Source: Botryosphaeria dothidea (lineage: Eukaryota; Ascomycota; Dothideomycetes; Botryosphaeriales; Botryosphaeriaceae). Taken from it: DNA of 64,000 nucleotides. Positions 42,731-55,979 of the stretch are shown here, piece by piece. Below the pieces are notes generated by a model that was given only the letters and a program-made list of their open reading frames with translations, was not told the DNA's origin and searched no databases. The position numbers were made by a program, and so were the translations under genes. The stretch's first letter is position 1, and the number at the start of each line of letters is the position of its first letter. The stretch spans positions 1,426,001 through 1,490,000 of the forward strand of contig WWBZ02000022.1 in the NCBI GenBank assembly GCA_011503125.2, in the 5' to 3' direction.

Positions 42731-45700
42731 ATGCCGCCGCCGCAGCCCATGGAACTCCCGTCCCTGCGCCGCCTGCTTGCTCTGGACAAAGACTTCTCCA
42801 CCTTCGACGAAAAACTCGACCACGCCACCTCCATAATCGGCCAGCCCGACGGCGCCAGGAATAGAGACGATGCGGAGGATCCCCTGCTGTTCTACAAGGG
42901 CAGCCCGCGCACCGAATGGGTGCTGCGCTGGCTGTTGGGCAAGCTCAAGGCGGATGATCCGGAAGGCCTGAGTGCGCGCAGCAACTGGCTTGCCTGGCAG
43001 CTCCTGCGCCGGGTTCTGCTCGGACTCCCCCCGGCTATCTCTGCGAAGCTACTGAACGCTAATGGCTTTCTGGCCATTCTGGAAAAGACGCTGCAGGACA
43101 ACTTTGTCGCCCCGCACCGCGACCATAGGTTACAAGAGGAGGCAACCGTGAAGAGGAGGAAGGACAGCAAGGCATCGCGCAAGAGGAAGCGCGACGGGAC
43201 CCCTGTGGAGGAGCCGGATGTGTCCGACCCCCAAAGTCAGGAGCGCCTCGTTTTGTTCGAGGCCGTGGCCGGGGCCACCGTTGAAATTGCGGCCGCGTGT
43301 TTTGACGATTCGGCCAGTTACGAGAAATCTGTGGCCGAGCTGCTAAGGTCCGTACTACGAACGAACACTGCTCAAGCTGCCCATCTGTTGCGACTATGGC
43401 TCGAATCCTTGCATTACCTCATTTTGAAGGCGGCCTTTGATGGAAGAATTCCTGTCGATTCGCTTTTACCGCACGTCTTGCAGATTTGGAACGCGAGCGT
43501 GGCGGATCTAGGGAGCGATGCTAGCAGTGTCGCGGAGCGATTTTCACAGGAGTGCTTGGTCCCTGCTGTGGTTCTATTGTCCGACATAGCTCTCCAGGTC
43601 GATGCTTCTGTTGAACCGAGTGCTGTCGAGACTGGTCGCGACATCGAGAGTCGGATTAGCCGAACTCTGGAGACTCTTCTAGCAAGACACGTCTTCATTC
43701 CTGCCCGAGCGTCTTTCTTCGCCGAAGCCGAAGGCCGGCAAGTGAGTAAGTCCGGTCAATCCCGACCGGATTCGCTTGATATTTCGCTCCTCCTTGAGCC
43801 GCTCCGCCTGTCACTGGCAGCCGACGCTGAGGATGCAGGCCCGGGACCATTGGATTCGAATAGGCAAAAATTCTTCGAAACGGTCGGTTCGCTGCTGGAT
43901 ATTGCAATCCGTTGTTCCCAGCGCGCCACGCCGAAGAAGAGGCTTGACGAGGGCCCTTGGCTGCAATACGTTTTCGTGGCACTTTGCAGTTGCATAGGAG
44001 CCCCTGTGAACATCGGCTCGCCCGCATCGATTGATGAAGATCGGAGAGAAATACTCGATCAGATGCTCAAGATTCTTTCTAAGAGGAAGGTAGCGCTTGA
44101 CTCCGAGGTTCTCGAACAGCTCGTTCGCTTTTACTCTGGTGTTATCGTTCCAAATGGAGGGACAAACTATTTTGATCAGCAACTAGTTGCCAGGATCCTC
44201 AAGTACGACGCAACTGTATTCTTGGATTCGCCTATAAAAAGTGGAACTGAGGAAATTCCCTTGTCTGACGCGGTTTTTCCTGCCATATCTGCAGCTTCAG
44301 CCGGTGGCGTCAGCTCACCCTGCAGCCATGTCTCGGATGGAAGCAGCCACAAACCGATTGTCACACCAACCACAACTTCCGATTTTCTTAAGGCCTCCGT
44401 GGTGGTTCCGCTCATGAAGGCTTACGCTCAAGCAAGAGACCTCACAGGATTCATTTCCAGATGGGTTACGCAGCTCCGCCAGTTGAGCAAATCAACTATA
44501 CCTATGGAAAGATCCATTTGGGTGGAAAAGGAGGTTATCGCAGCGTTACGAGACGTTCTCGAGACAACTCTCACTGCGAAGCAGATATTCGATCTGCTAA
44601 ATGAGCAGTGGCATCGCATCTCTGCCTGCGAAAAATCCACCGGTCATGACGAACTCTCCGAAGCTTCTGCAAGTCTCGTCATTGTCGATGCCCTCGTTGG
44701 TGCACTGCATTCGGATGACACCATTGCTTCAGTGGTGTCTGTGTTGCAGTTGCTCCAAAAGAGCCTTCTGATCCTGACTGGTATTTCGAAAGAGCCTGTC
44801 ACGGTTGCAAGGGCTTTGCGCACTATCTCCCGTATCCATATTCTTCTCCGGCCTCACCAAAAACCTCAAGATGCCAAAGAGTTCACCGAGAACGTTTTCT
44901 CACAAGCGAAGGAGCACAGCGTGATCGAAGCTATCCGAGCTGCGGAGAAGTCTGAGGGCATGGGTGTCGGTGCGCGCGGCGAGGAGGCATTTAACCTAAT
45001 TGCCACACTCTGCAGCGATTTCATGGGCGCCCTCGATCTGAAAGAACCGGCTAAGGATTTGTTCAATCAGTCAGCGGTCGCTCTGTTCCGCTCAAACGAG
45101 GAGATTCGGGATCGCATTGCGGACGGGGCAAAGCGTCGCAGGACAACTGACCCTCTTGATGTCGCGAAGGCGCGTCTGGAGGTGTTCACGTTGAATGCTG
45201 CAGCGGTGCTGACTCAGTTCCCCAGCCTCTTGACCCTTCCTCCACTCGAATCCCTGAAAAGCCTTCTTCGTCTGCTATTTTGGCACGCTTTTGGCGAGTT
45301 TTCTGGCCAGTACGAAGCACCTCGTGGATTGTCTTACACGCTTGTCTTCGAGGCCATGTCCGACCTCGTGCTGACAATGCAATCAAGTGAGCTAAGAGAT
45401 CTCTTGTTCTCGGTCCTTTACGAAGCTCTTGATTCCGAGGCCAAACTCGGTAAATCCAGAGAGCTCGGGGACCAGCTTCGTGCGTTTGCGGAGATACAAT
45501 ATCTGCGAGTTCCTGTCGTTGCTATAGGTCGCAAACACCGAGAGCAAGTCTTGGATCGTGTCACTGAGATGTGCACTGTTTCTGGCAAGAGAAAGCCGAA
45601 CAGTGAAGCATTCTTTCGGCATCTGAGCCTCGCAGCCAAACTCATGGAGGTGCCAAACGCAACCTCAGAGGTAGCCACGGAAGCCGACCTGCTCTGGGCC

Positions 45701-47523
45701 ATCGCCCGTACTATGCAAGACAACAATCTAGCTGACCTGGATTCCCTGAAGGTGCTGGATGAATTGGTGCGCTTGACACTTGAGCATGCCATCACTGTCA
45801 AAGACCAAACCAGAGGACAGCAGTTCCTTGACGGCTTCAGAAAGATGATGCGACGCTTCGCTAGGGATGCCAGTACCTTCAAAGACCATATCGCGGAGCT
45901 GACTTGCTTCAAGTCTGGCCTAGTCACTCTAAAGGTGAAAGATCAGTTATGGGACGACGAAGAAACGTACAAGACAATGAAACGATATCTCCGGACGTTA
46001 GACGGCGACTTGGAGACCCTGTTGACGGGAGCTTTGAGCAGCGTATCGGAGGATGATACAGCATTCCTGAGAGCAGTTCTTAGTGCCGCCTCGGATCTTC
46101 CGATCCGGGGCATGACGCGAGATGGTAAGTAGTTCCTCGTTAAAAAAACCGAGACATTATTAATCAATTGTAGGCTACATTTGCAGTATCGAGGCAAAGC
46201 TGCTCAAAGCCGTTCGTAAGCGGCTCAACTCGAAAGAAGCAAACACCTTCGAACAACCAGAGGCCTCCATGTGGGTGTCGTTGACGACAGCAGTCTCGAA
46301 TGTTGCTAGCTCTGATGAAGCCGAATGCGTTAGCGCTATGATCTACGACCTTTGGCGTTGCGGTGAGTCCTTTGACCTCCTCAATTTTATGATGAGCGTA
46401 GCTCATTTGAAGTAGACCTCTCTGCAAGCGATCGTCACGGCCTGTTGGAAGCCACACGCAAGGCTTTAGGTTTTCTCGGACTCGACCGAAGGACATCACT
46501 GCTGTCGCAGCTCAAGTTCAGTCCAAACGATGAGCAAAATTGGCAGCCTACGTTGGTGTTAATGAACATCCTAATATCCTCCTTGCCAGGTACGATACCA
46601 AACCCTTATCTCCAGAAAAGATTCTTGCTCACGCATGTAGATATTCCAGGCAAGGAGGACACTTCGACACAGGGCCTCAACGGATTTCTTGGACAGCTGA
46701 GTAGCTATCTCGACAATGTTGAAGCTATTCGGGACTTCCACGCTGCACTTAACTGTGTTGACACTATTTTGCGGGAAAAGGCAAGACACTTTATTCATCT
46801 AGATCGGTACTCTGCTAACAGGATCCATAGCATTGGCTTGTCTCGCAATGGGCCATCGAGAGAATCATCGACTCCCTGGCACGCCTCGCCTCTTCATCTG
46901 CTCCCGAACTTCCTCCTGAACAAGCCGATGCGATCTACACTCGGCTCTGCGGCACAACGCACCTCATCCTTTCTCTTCACCGCACCCGTCTTGGCGGGCG
47001 TTTCCACGTCCTTATGCCTCTGCTCCAAAGCTTACTTCGCTGCCTCTTCATCCCTGAACCGAGCCGTCACAACGGTGCCGCAACGCCTTCTCTACCACCC
47101 TGGCTCGCAGCAGCGGCCAACCCGCCCCTGACACCCACTCATGCGTCCGCCTTCGCCCGCCTTGTCACAACCCTCTGTAACCCGACCGTCTCAGCAGTCA
47201 AGGGCTTCCACAATCGGAAACGCCCGGCTCCATCGTCGTCAACGGCATCCACAGCCGAACTCGTCGATGAGACGAAGAAGGCGCGCGAGTACGCTGGTCA
47301 ATACGTCCCCGCACTGATCGCATCCTTCTGCACCTGCACCCTGCATGGCCGCATCACGTCCGAAACCAGGGCGGCACTCATGCCGGGGCTTTATGCGTGC
47401 GCCGATGTGGTCGGCATCGAAGCGCTGCGCGCTATGAACGCGGGGTTGGGCGCGGGCGAGCGGGCCATCTGGCGCGGCGTATATGCGGATTGGAAAAAGT
47501 TTGGCAAGTGGGAGGGCAGGTAA
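42731..47523 (+). CDS. URB2: Urb2/Npa2-type 60S ribosome biogenesis protein
   Basis: Nucleolar scaffold needed for early 27S pre-rRNA processing. Exons 42731-46124, 46174-46362, 46413-46780 and 46831-47523 (1547 aa). Evidence: great length, helical-repeat composition without low complexity, an N-terminal block (SLRRLLALDKDFSTFDEKL, WLLGKLKADD, WLAWQLLRRVLLGLP), and the conserved C-terminal Urb2 domain (VDTILREK, WLVSQWAIERI, RLGGRFHVLMPLLQSLLRCLF). The last intron (46781-46830) begins with GC rather than GT (AAG|GCAAGA). Only this splice joins the two halves of the C-terminal domain in frame. The start could also be the ATG six codons further in (42749). Confidence 0.9.
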
Positions 47524-50500
47524 GAGAGAAATGATGCGAGATGAGAGAAAGATTCAAACCGTTACGAGTGACGTCAATGGATGGGAGGCTTTTTTCGTCC
47601 TTTTCACTTCTGGTAAGGGGCAATTTGTGTGTGTTGCGGCTGGTGCGCCGCTGGCCATCTTTTACATTTTCTATTGGCCATCTACTTGAGGGTCTGCTTT
47701 TTCTTTTTTCCTTGCTGCCCCTCGTTCTTGTATATTTTTTTTTCTTTCTTACAACGTTTTCACTGCATAGCGTCGGGCGAGGTCATCATCATCATAGAGC
47801 TGGAATGATCTGGTTTGCTTGCTTTGCGAATAGGCATTATGTGCTTTATACGAGTGTGTGAGCGAATTTGCGTGCATATTCATAGAAGGGTTGGGTGGTT
47901 TACTTTGCGATCTACTGCATTTAGGCGTCTGGCACAAAAAGTTCCAGCATTATCCGGTGCGTGTGCTTTTCTCACCTTGTTTTCTCTCTTCTGCTTATCG
48001 TCTTGCCGATCTTTTCTCTTTTGTGCTTGCTAAATCGCCTCGAAGATGTGATAGGTCTCTCTCGTTGGGCAGCGGCGGGTGGGGCATTTTCTGCTGAGAA
48101 TGTTTCATCTTCGTTTCCTTCGTCGTGGCTTGCCGTCTTTGTGAGGCATGGGCTTCCTCCATCTTTTTATATCCATTTTTCCTTGTGTCATACCCTTTTC
48201 TTATTTGGTGTTGATGTGTTGCATACCCTTACACGCAACATGCACAAAGGAAAAAAATCCATTTCGTTGTTTAAGGTTCGCCGCTATCTCCCCGCGGCTC
48301 CATCATTCCGATCGCCGAATACCGAGAGATGCATAGAGATCCAAACCGGGCCTGACAAAGCATTTATCAGCGCCTTGTCACTTAGTTCTTGACTTGGTGG
48401 TCATTGCTTGTGGGCAAGCTTTGTTCTCTCTCGCACGTCCGTCGCACTTTACAGGAATTAAGCTTTCTCCTCCCTCCCTTCCTTTGCCCCGTGACACGTA
48501 CATGGGTGGGTTGCCGTCGGCTACTGCCTTTCGGGTTTTGTGTATTTGACTGTTGGACCGGCGTTGCACCATCGGCCGCTCGTTCATGTTGGCTGGATGG
48601 GATTTCCCGGACCGAAGGAGGGGAGGGGCGGGAAGGGTGCAGGTACCCGGGGAAGGATCGAAAGTTTAAAATAATACGCCAGTGCCAGTTGAGAGGGCGT
48701 GCGCGCGCTGCTGCGTATTTACCGTCACGCTGGTAAATCTGATAAAACTCTGGCGTGTGTGGGGGGGGAAGGAAGTGGAGGCGAAGTGTTGGTGGGCTGA
48801 TATTGGGTGCTTGCGATATTGCCGGTCAATACTTCAGAGTTCGCAGAGGCGAACGTGAAGATTGTGGCGAGCGCGGAGCTATTGATGGTCGTACGGGTGG
48901 TATCGAAGAATGGCAAAGAAGGTTCAGTGTATGTGTGGCATTTGTTCACTGGTGATGATGTTGCCACTTCGGCTTTGATAGTGGCGACATTATTGGCAGC
49001 ATCGGCTTCTTGCCCGCTCCCGCCTCCACGCTGTCGGCCCGGCCTTACAAGTATTGACAATACAAATTACGTCAGGGTTATTGGGCTGTCAGCCCATCAG
49101 TTGGAACAGCATTAGGAAGAGGAAGGTTCGTGGCCAGCTCGACGACATGGGTTTGCGGGTTTTCCGTACAGGGGAGGGGATGATACGATGATATCATCCG
49201 GCAAGTCCGCGTCTACATTCTTTCACTTTCTCGCTACCAGTGCTGCTTCTCTGGTGGCCTGACAGATGTCATAGCGTACCATAGGGCATCGATCGTGGAT
49301 GAGCACTTCGAGGTAGAGCCAACTTCGAGAGATCTTCGCATGACCTTCTATATGCACGAGAGACCGCTCCTACCTATCATTCTGGCAGAAAAGCAAATCT
49401 ATAAAGCATACTAGTCTTCGAGAAGCAGAGACAAGCAAAAGCAAAGCAAGCCACGCCGTTGCGCGAAAAAGCAAAATAGCCACTTTTTATTTGTCGGCTT
49501 GGGTTTATCTGCGCACTCATTCGACCGACAGGGGATTTCTCTGGGCTGGCAAGGTTTCACGTATATTAGGATATAAGACTGGGATAGGGTGTTCCATGTC
49601 TCAAACCTGGGTCTCTTTCCCCATAAGCATGGCTGGACTTTCGATAGGGACGGATGCCGGATACTGGGGACCACCGGCATCTCGACTGGGATGGCTGGAT
49701 GTACTAGTGCGGAGAGTTGCCTTCTTAGGGAATAGCGGCCAATGCTTGGCTTTCTTTTCCTGCAGCCTCCTCTAAAGAAGCACGAGTCGTCCATCAGCAA
49801 CCTGCAGGAACCATGGTCAGGAACGCTCAGGCATGATGCTTTCTTTTCTCATTCCTTCACCGCGTGGTCTTCATCTATCCCGTGCCGCAGGCAGCAGCAA
49901 GGATAACGAGAACACATGCAGCATCCCTCCAGTCGAAGGTCGGTCGAACATTCGACGAAATTTCCGCAGCAAACCTTGTGACTGACCTTGACGTTATTGC
50001 TTTGTCGTTCGTTCGTACCCCGTCATCAGGAACACTTTTCCCCTACCTAGCCCCGCCGCCTCTTGCCCCCGACAACCTTACCGCAACAATCTATTATGCT
50101 CAGTCTAGCCCAACTCACGCCATATGCCGAGTGCCCTTCGCTTAGTTTAGACTCACGCAGCACCAAGATCTGCTAAGCGGGAGAGAGAAGGGAGACAACG
50201 ACTCGCCCGCCCATTCGCTTAAATTCCCCTACACGACCAACGCGTGCTCCCGTGCCGGGAAAGCAAGAGCCAAAAGGAGGACAGAGAACCCTCTAAGTCC
50301 AGCCATAGGTGCAACACTTTCGGGGGCCAAGCATATCCGATCCGCATCCCCGCCCGAGTCAGCGCCACGAACCGAATCGTTCGCAGACGATCCGGAGCCC
50401 GCACCGAGAGGGAGGCCTTTTTTTTGTACTTTCCACTCTCAACCTCGGTCATTGTTGTTTGCAAAAGGTAAAAAGGATGATTTCACCATATGCTCAATCG

Positions 50501-52603
50501 GGGTGCGTGCAATCAAACCATGCTCTGGTTCTGGTAGACCCTCAATCAAGAGAAAGGTTGCGGACCGAGGGGAATAGATTGGTTCGCAGCTTGAGTACCA
50601 TCCTGTTTATCAACCAATCGCCACGGCCCGAATACCTTGAGGTTGCGGAGGAACGCGACATCCCTGGTTGGACAGGGCTCTCACAAGAGCATCGCGATAT
50701 GGGGTGCGTAAGGTAGGCCAGACGGATGAGCGGGCCCAGCGCGGCGCGGGAGAGCTAAACGCGCCTTCCCCGATTCCACGGCATCCCGCCACGACGCCTT
50801 CTCCTGGCGATCGACCGACGCGTTACAGCTGTCAGTCAGTGCTGATCCTCTTCGATCCGACGGACGCAGGCTATGTTTTTTTTTTCTTTTTTTAAGGGCA
50901 GCAGGACAGGTGTGATAGTTACCCGGTAGCTCAAGCTTATACGGCAATCCTGCAGCGGATTCGCCATCCTGGTCCAGAATCGGGCAGTGTAGGTTGCCGA
51001 TCACGACGTTTTGGCTTCTGGGTGATAGATCTCCTTTTTCCTTGGCCGTTAGGCTTTATGGTTAGATGACGGCTTTGCGGCTGCTAGCGGGAAGTATGCA
51101 ATCGCATAGAGTTCGCCCGGCATCGCCTTCTCTCGCCATTTTTTCTTTTTGCCTCAGGACATTTTGGTTGGTACACTTACTCGAAAGGAGAACGGAGGGA
51201 CCAGCAACGGCATAGAATTTCAAAAGCGCAAATACGCTCTTAGCGGTGGCGGGAGCTGGAGAGAGTAATCAATTGTGATTCTTTGCCGTGGTGCGTTTCA
51301 AGCTGATGGTCGACTGCGCTAGAGGGGGAAAAGGCTGAGACAGATAAACGCAACACGGTGTAGCGCAATGCAAATTCTCCGTCAGTTTCCCTGGCCCGGG
51401 ACATATCAGCTGATTGCGTGCTGTATGTAAAAGGCAGATCGATGTAAGGAATGCCGGACGACTGATGGACGGACCGACACACGGACGAGTGCAAGGGATG
51501 GAGTAGGGGGAGGATCGGCGAATCCGGCAATTGCGTAGCAATTCCAGGCCACACCGAAGAAGGAGGCCTGGAGACACAGCGCGTGATGGTGATTTGGACT
51601 CCTGCGGCAATTGACTCGGCAAGGGGTTCGTGCGTTGCCGGGGGATGTGTGTGCAAGTGCGCGTGCTTTGTCGGGGGCCAGGGTTGCAAGCTTTGAGCTG
51701 CGGGAGTGCTAAGAGATAGTTATACTACTTCGCATTCTCTTCTTAGTGTGGGAGCGATCGGCGAAAGAGCGACGGCGAAGTGGTGTTTGGTGATGTGATT
51801 CGTGCCAGACGCCACACAGTAGGGCTACTACTAAAAGCGGGTTGCAGGAACGGTTGGAAACGTCCGGGTTTTTGCTAGAAGCGTTAGCGCGCACTTGTAC
51901 GTAGCTGTTGATCCAGTCTAGCTACCTGGTTTCAGGAGAAGCCAGATGCGCTACACCTGCCGTCTTGCTTGCTTTGTGCTAGGCACGTGAATCCGGCGCC
52001 GTCGTTACTTGCGTGCTGCAAGCGAGGAGAACTAGCCCTGAGTGGAAAACGCAGGTGAGCCGGCAACCACTTGGTTCTTCGGCGCGAGGATCTACATGGC
52101 CTTGCAGATACGCAATCCGGGTGCCGGGGAACCTGTGCTGGATCGATACGCGCCTTGCAGCCGTCAGCCGTTCACCAACTGCAGTAGTTGCTCTGAGCAT
52201 GGAATAAATGCTTCATTTTGCCATCTTTTTTCTTGGCGTGCTCATCCATCCATGCGTTCATGGAACATGCCGTTCCATGTCTAGGACCCCTCATACATGT
52301 GAGAGACCCGCCAGCAAAATAAACACTCGAGCCACCAAGCGGGACACCCCGATCCCAAAAGTAAAATGCCAACCAGCAAAAGCACAGAGCCACTTTACTC
52401 CATACCGGAACAATGGCCAAACACCACCTCTAGACCTATTGCAAGCTCCCACAGATAGCCTCCTCAATGACATCAATCGCATGAGCATGGTATAAAGCAA
52501 GGGACACGTTTGACCGCCCAGAATGAAACCCATTCAACGCCCAGAGCCGACAGAGAAAAAGAAAATATGGGAGGCAAGCCCGAAAATGTCCTCACCTTCG
52601 GTC
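47524..52603. other. Gene-poor 5 kb stretch
   Basis: T-rich just after URB2 (47690-48250), probably its 3' UTR and flank. Beyond that are short frames on both strands, none above about 150 codons and none with a domain. A minus-strand segment near 49590-49740 has Ser/Pro protein-like composition in one frame, but no start or splice sites I can support. No transposon ends, RNA genes or long repeats are seen. Confidence 0.45.
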
Positions 52604-54862
52604 CTACTCCTTAAAAGCAAACATGGTTCCGCACTCGAACACAGTGCCGTAATCCCAGCACTCACGCACGATTTCTGGATCATCCCACCACCAGATGATG
52701 TCGCGGCCGACAGTAGGCCCCTTGTCCACAAGCGAGCCCCACGAATCCTTCCATAAGCCGCGTGCCACAAGCGCCGCAAGCTCGCCTTGAAGTGCTTGGC
52801 CTTCTGGCGATGTTGGATCATCGGCAGGGTCTTCGAAAAGGGCCGCAAAATCCGTAGCTTTGGTTGAGCTGCCGATGATACCGTTCCGTTTGTTGTAGTC
52901 CAAGGTGCTGCGCTTGGTGTTTTCCTGCCGGCTTTTTCTTCTTAACGAATGAAGTGACGCATGCCTGGACTCGCTCTCTTTCGGATGTGCGCATGCCGGT
53001 AACCTTAGTCGCTGAGCTACGAGATCCTGGTGTCGGTCCCCGCCTTCAAGTACACGAAAGCCACAGTCTTTGACCCATCCTGGTAACAGTGCCGACGGTC
53101 TTGAGCAGAGGAATTCCTTTTCCACGTTTAATAATAAGCGCTCTTCGAACCAAGCGCGTAGTCTAGGGCCCATGGTAGCGCGTACTGGTGTGCTGTCGAT
53201 GAGACGTAGCTCGAGGATACCTCCTGGAGCTAGCATGCGCAGTAGGTCACGGAGGATAGGTTGGATCTTGGTAGCCGCAAGGTTTGACGGCAATGCAGCG
53301 CATCGAATGAGGTTGAAGGAATCCGTGGCATAGGGAAGGGGCAATAGACCGGCAGATGGAACCGTCAGGGGGTGGATGTTGGACGGAAGGGGAAGACTGG
53401 CTAGTGGCTTGCGCACAGTCAGGTATGAGATGTGCGATTTGGGGTAGATGGCAGATAGCTGATAGACTTCGGCTGTTCAGGGATTGATATTAGCGGTCGT
53501 CATCGGGTGGCGGCGAGTCGTGTTGAGAAGGGGACCGATGGTCCGATTAACTTACCCAAGTTACTGTAGAGCTCCAGGACTCGCTTCGGCTGCCGGAACA
53601 TTGTTGGCAGGCCTAGGAGAGGCCCTACTCCCTGGTTTGGCACAAGGGAATTTTCCATGTTTTGCACCTGTAGTGCCGTTAGGCACCAAAGGTGCTTCTC
53701 CACTGCGATCTCCTCCTCGGCATATGGATCGGTCGCAAGAACATCTGGAGACGGTGCGTCCTTCAGGCGTTCCAGGATAACCTTCGGCCCGGCGCTTTCC
53801 ATCCGGCGGATGAATCGTTGAAACTGGCTTAGTTCCGCAGCATCGGCATCACAGAGGAAGGAGCTTTCGAAAGACTGGCGATTGTTCGAATAGGATCGTA
53901 TAGAGGCGATGTCCCAATCCGAGGGTGCTTGCCAGTTGCATCTGGGGCCGGTGTCGGGCGGCGTCTGATAGGCGGAGCTGGCAGTGTCGTTGTCTAGCGC
54001 ATATAAACTGGAGGAGGTGGAGCCTTCCGAACTTGGTAGGGTCAGACTCAGAAGTAGACATGGAGAGACAGCAAACAGAAGGCAGCAAAAAGCAAGATGA
54101 ATTGGTGGACAGCCAGCGCTCTACATACCGACCACGAGTCGAGGGGGAAGTCTGGTCCTCGTCAGCCAATGCACTGTCCAAAGGCAGGTAGGAGATCTGG
54201 GGTGTTTAGCATATGACGGCAGCATGTGGAGGAATGACAGGAAAAAATAGATCTCACCTCGGTGCTGCGGGTTGTTGTTCTTGAGACGTAGGAGTCCTCG
54301 CTCAGGTGCTGGACCTCATGGACCTGTACTTCTTCGACGATGCGCTTTTGTCTGTAGTGGCCGTCGGTGCCTACATGCTGGACGGTACACACTGAAGGCA
54401 CGTTTAGCTGCTGTAAGCGGAAGAGCGGGAGATTTTAGGATTACCTGACGAGCGGGTCGTGGAGCCTCGCGGAGAGCGCGGTTCCGGTGGATTAGAGTCA
54501 CTGGAGACAATGGATGGCAGGACAGGAAGCACTGGCAACTGTGTGGGGGGAAGTTCGGCGGGGATGGTCCACTCGGCAGCATCGTGAAAGTTATCGTGAG
54601 ATTTGGACTGACGACGGTCTGCTAGGGAGAGCTTGGAGTTCTTGCGGGAGGCAGAATTATGCGAGGAGGACTTGGAGGTGGTGTTCTTCTTGCGGACGGG
54701 CAGGGACCAGAAGCTGGACTTGGAATTGGACTCGTCGGACTGGAAGCTCTGGGTGGAGGAGCCGTGTTCGCGATTGTGCAGACGGCGTTCGCGGCGCTGG
54801 CCCACGGTCTCGGCGCACTGGTCGCTCCACGAGAGGTCTGCGGAGAACATTGGGACGCCCAT
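52604..54862 (-). CDS. Methyltransferase-fold protein with degenerate SAM motif
   Basis: Exons 54862-54445, 54391-54258, 54196-54129, 54031-53556 and 53472-52604 (654 aa). The Ser-rich N-terminal half looks disordered. From about residue 300 the protein follows fungal class I methyltransferase-like proteins: FIRRMESA, a strand KRVLELYSNLGAEVYQLSAI where motif I (usually E/DxGxGxG) should be, LPLPYATDSFNLIRC (post-motif), and LRMLAPGGILELRLID. The tail, IIWWWDDPEIVRECWDYGT, is also typical. Motif I has lost its glycines, so SAM binding is doubtful. The N-terminus is uncertain: ATG 54862 directly follows a stop. An upstream frame (ATG 55047 or 55023, with SPSQSIAEW) looks coding and may join by a splice near 54837 (54838|54837). 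Confidence 0.7.
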
Positions 54863-55979
54863 TCAGCAATGCTCTGGGACGGGGAGAGCGGGCTGAGGAA
54901 TTGACTGTTGTGGGCGGCGGCGCCAGATCTTCTAGGAAGGCGAGACAACGAAGGAGCGAGCGGGTGGATGACGCTTGAGGCGAAGGCGCCGCGGTGCTCG
55001 GCGCCGGGGCGGTAAGTAGTCATCTTGCAGTAGTGGTGGCTACTCATGAAGCTTCGAGCTAGAAGGCGCGCCGCGGGGGTCTGGCGCGGCGTGACGGGGG
55101 TATGGCAGGGGCGGCCCTGGAGCTCAGTTTGGGAGCGAGTTAAGCTGCCGTCGCCGTTTCACGCGCCCGCTTTCATCCATGCCGCCGATGATCCGCAATC
55201 TATCATGCAGTAGTAGCAGATCCCCGTGGATGCGCCTGAGGCGCGGAAAAAGAAAGGCAGGCCTGGCCGCGTGGTGCCTGACAGCGGTGGAGCGCAGCAG
55301 CCAGTCGGATTGCCGGTGCGGCTGCCGTTCCGAGAGAGGCGAGTACGGCAGTAGTGTGCGTGCGTGCCTGCCTTCTGGGAGCTGCATGCCTCGTGCCTGG
55401 CGCCTGTGCTGCTGCTGCTGCTGCTGCTGCTGTCTGGGCGTTCGTTCTGGTTCTCGTTCGTGCCTGCCTCGCGCCTGCTACGCGCCTGACAGGCAATCGC
55501 GCTGTTCCGGTGCTGTTCCTGCGCTGCCGAGACGCGCCACGTCCAGCCCTACTGCTCGAGCTACTTCTGACTACCGGCCAGGCGCACGCGCTTCACCAGC
55601 TTCTAGCCTTTTCCTTATTTCCCCTTGCCGGTCCAGGTGGTGTTTTGCGGCAGCAGGGCTCTCGGACACGACCCTGCTCGCCGCCTCTGTCATCTCCTCC
55701 GCCATGGCCAGTGCTCAACAACCTTCCCGTGGCTGCCGCCGCGCCTGCTAGTCAGTTAGTGCTAACCATCGCTGCTGATCGGCGCCGCCGTTGCTTCCCA
55801 CCATGCTACCCAGCCGTAGGCATGCCCGTCCCAACTTCTGTAAAAGGGTTGCGCCCGCTGTGCAAGCTGCGCCAGTGCTGACCAGCGTTTCCCAGTTGAT
55901 GCTGCGTCGCTGACCACTGCTCAACCCTCTCCTTCTCTTCGAGCCTCCGCGCAGACACTCACTCTTTGTTGCTCTGACC
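54863..55979. promoter_or_regulatory. Divergent region upstream of the methyltransferase-like and azgA genes
   Basis: The left 185 bases may include a first coding exon of the minus-strand gene (ATG 55047/55023). The rest is GC-rich upstream DNA of the purine carrier, with the trinucleotide repeat listed separately. No HGATAR cluster was noticed. Confidence 0.45.
55408..55431 (+). repeat. (GCT)8 microsatellite
   Basis: Eight perfect GCT units within a GC-rich, Cys/Cys-Ala-coding-looking but unsupported frame upstream of azgA. Confidence 0.9.

Noticed and set aside
49411..49800. 129-codon minus-strand frame ending in a hydrophobic stretch
   Set aside because: Mixed-frame composition, no supported start or splice sites, no family.
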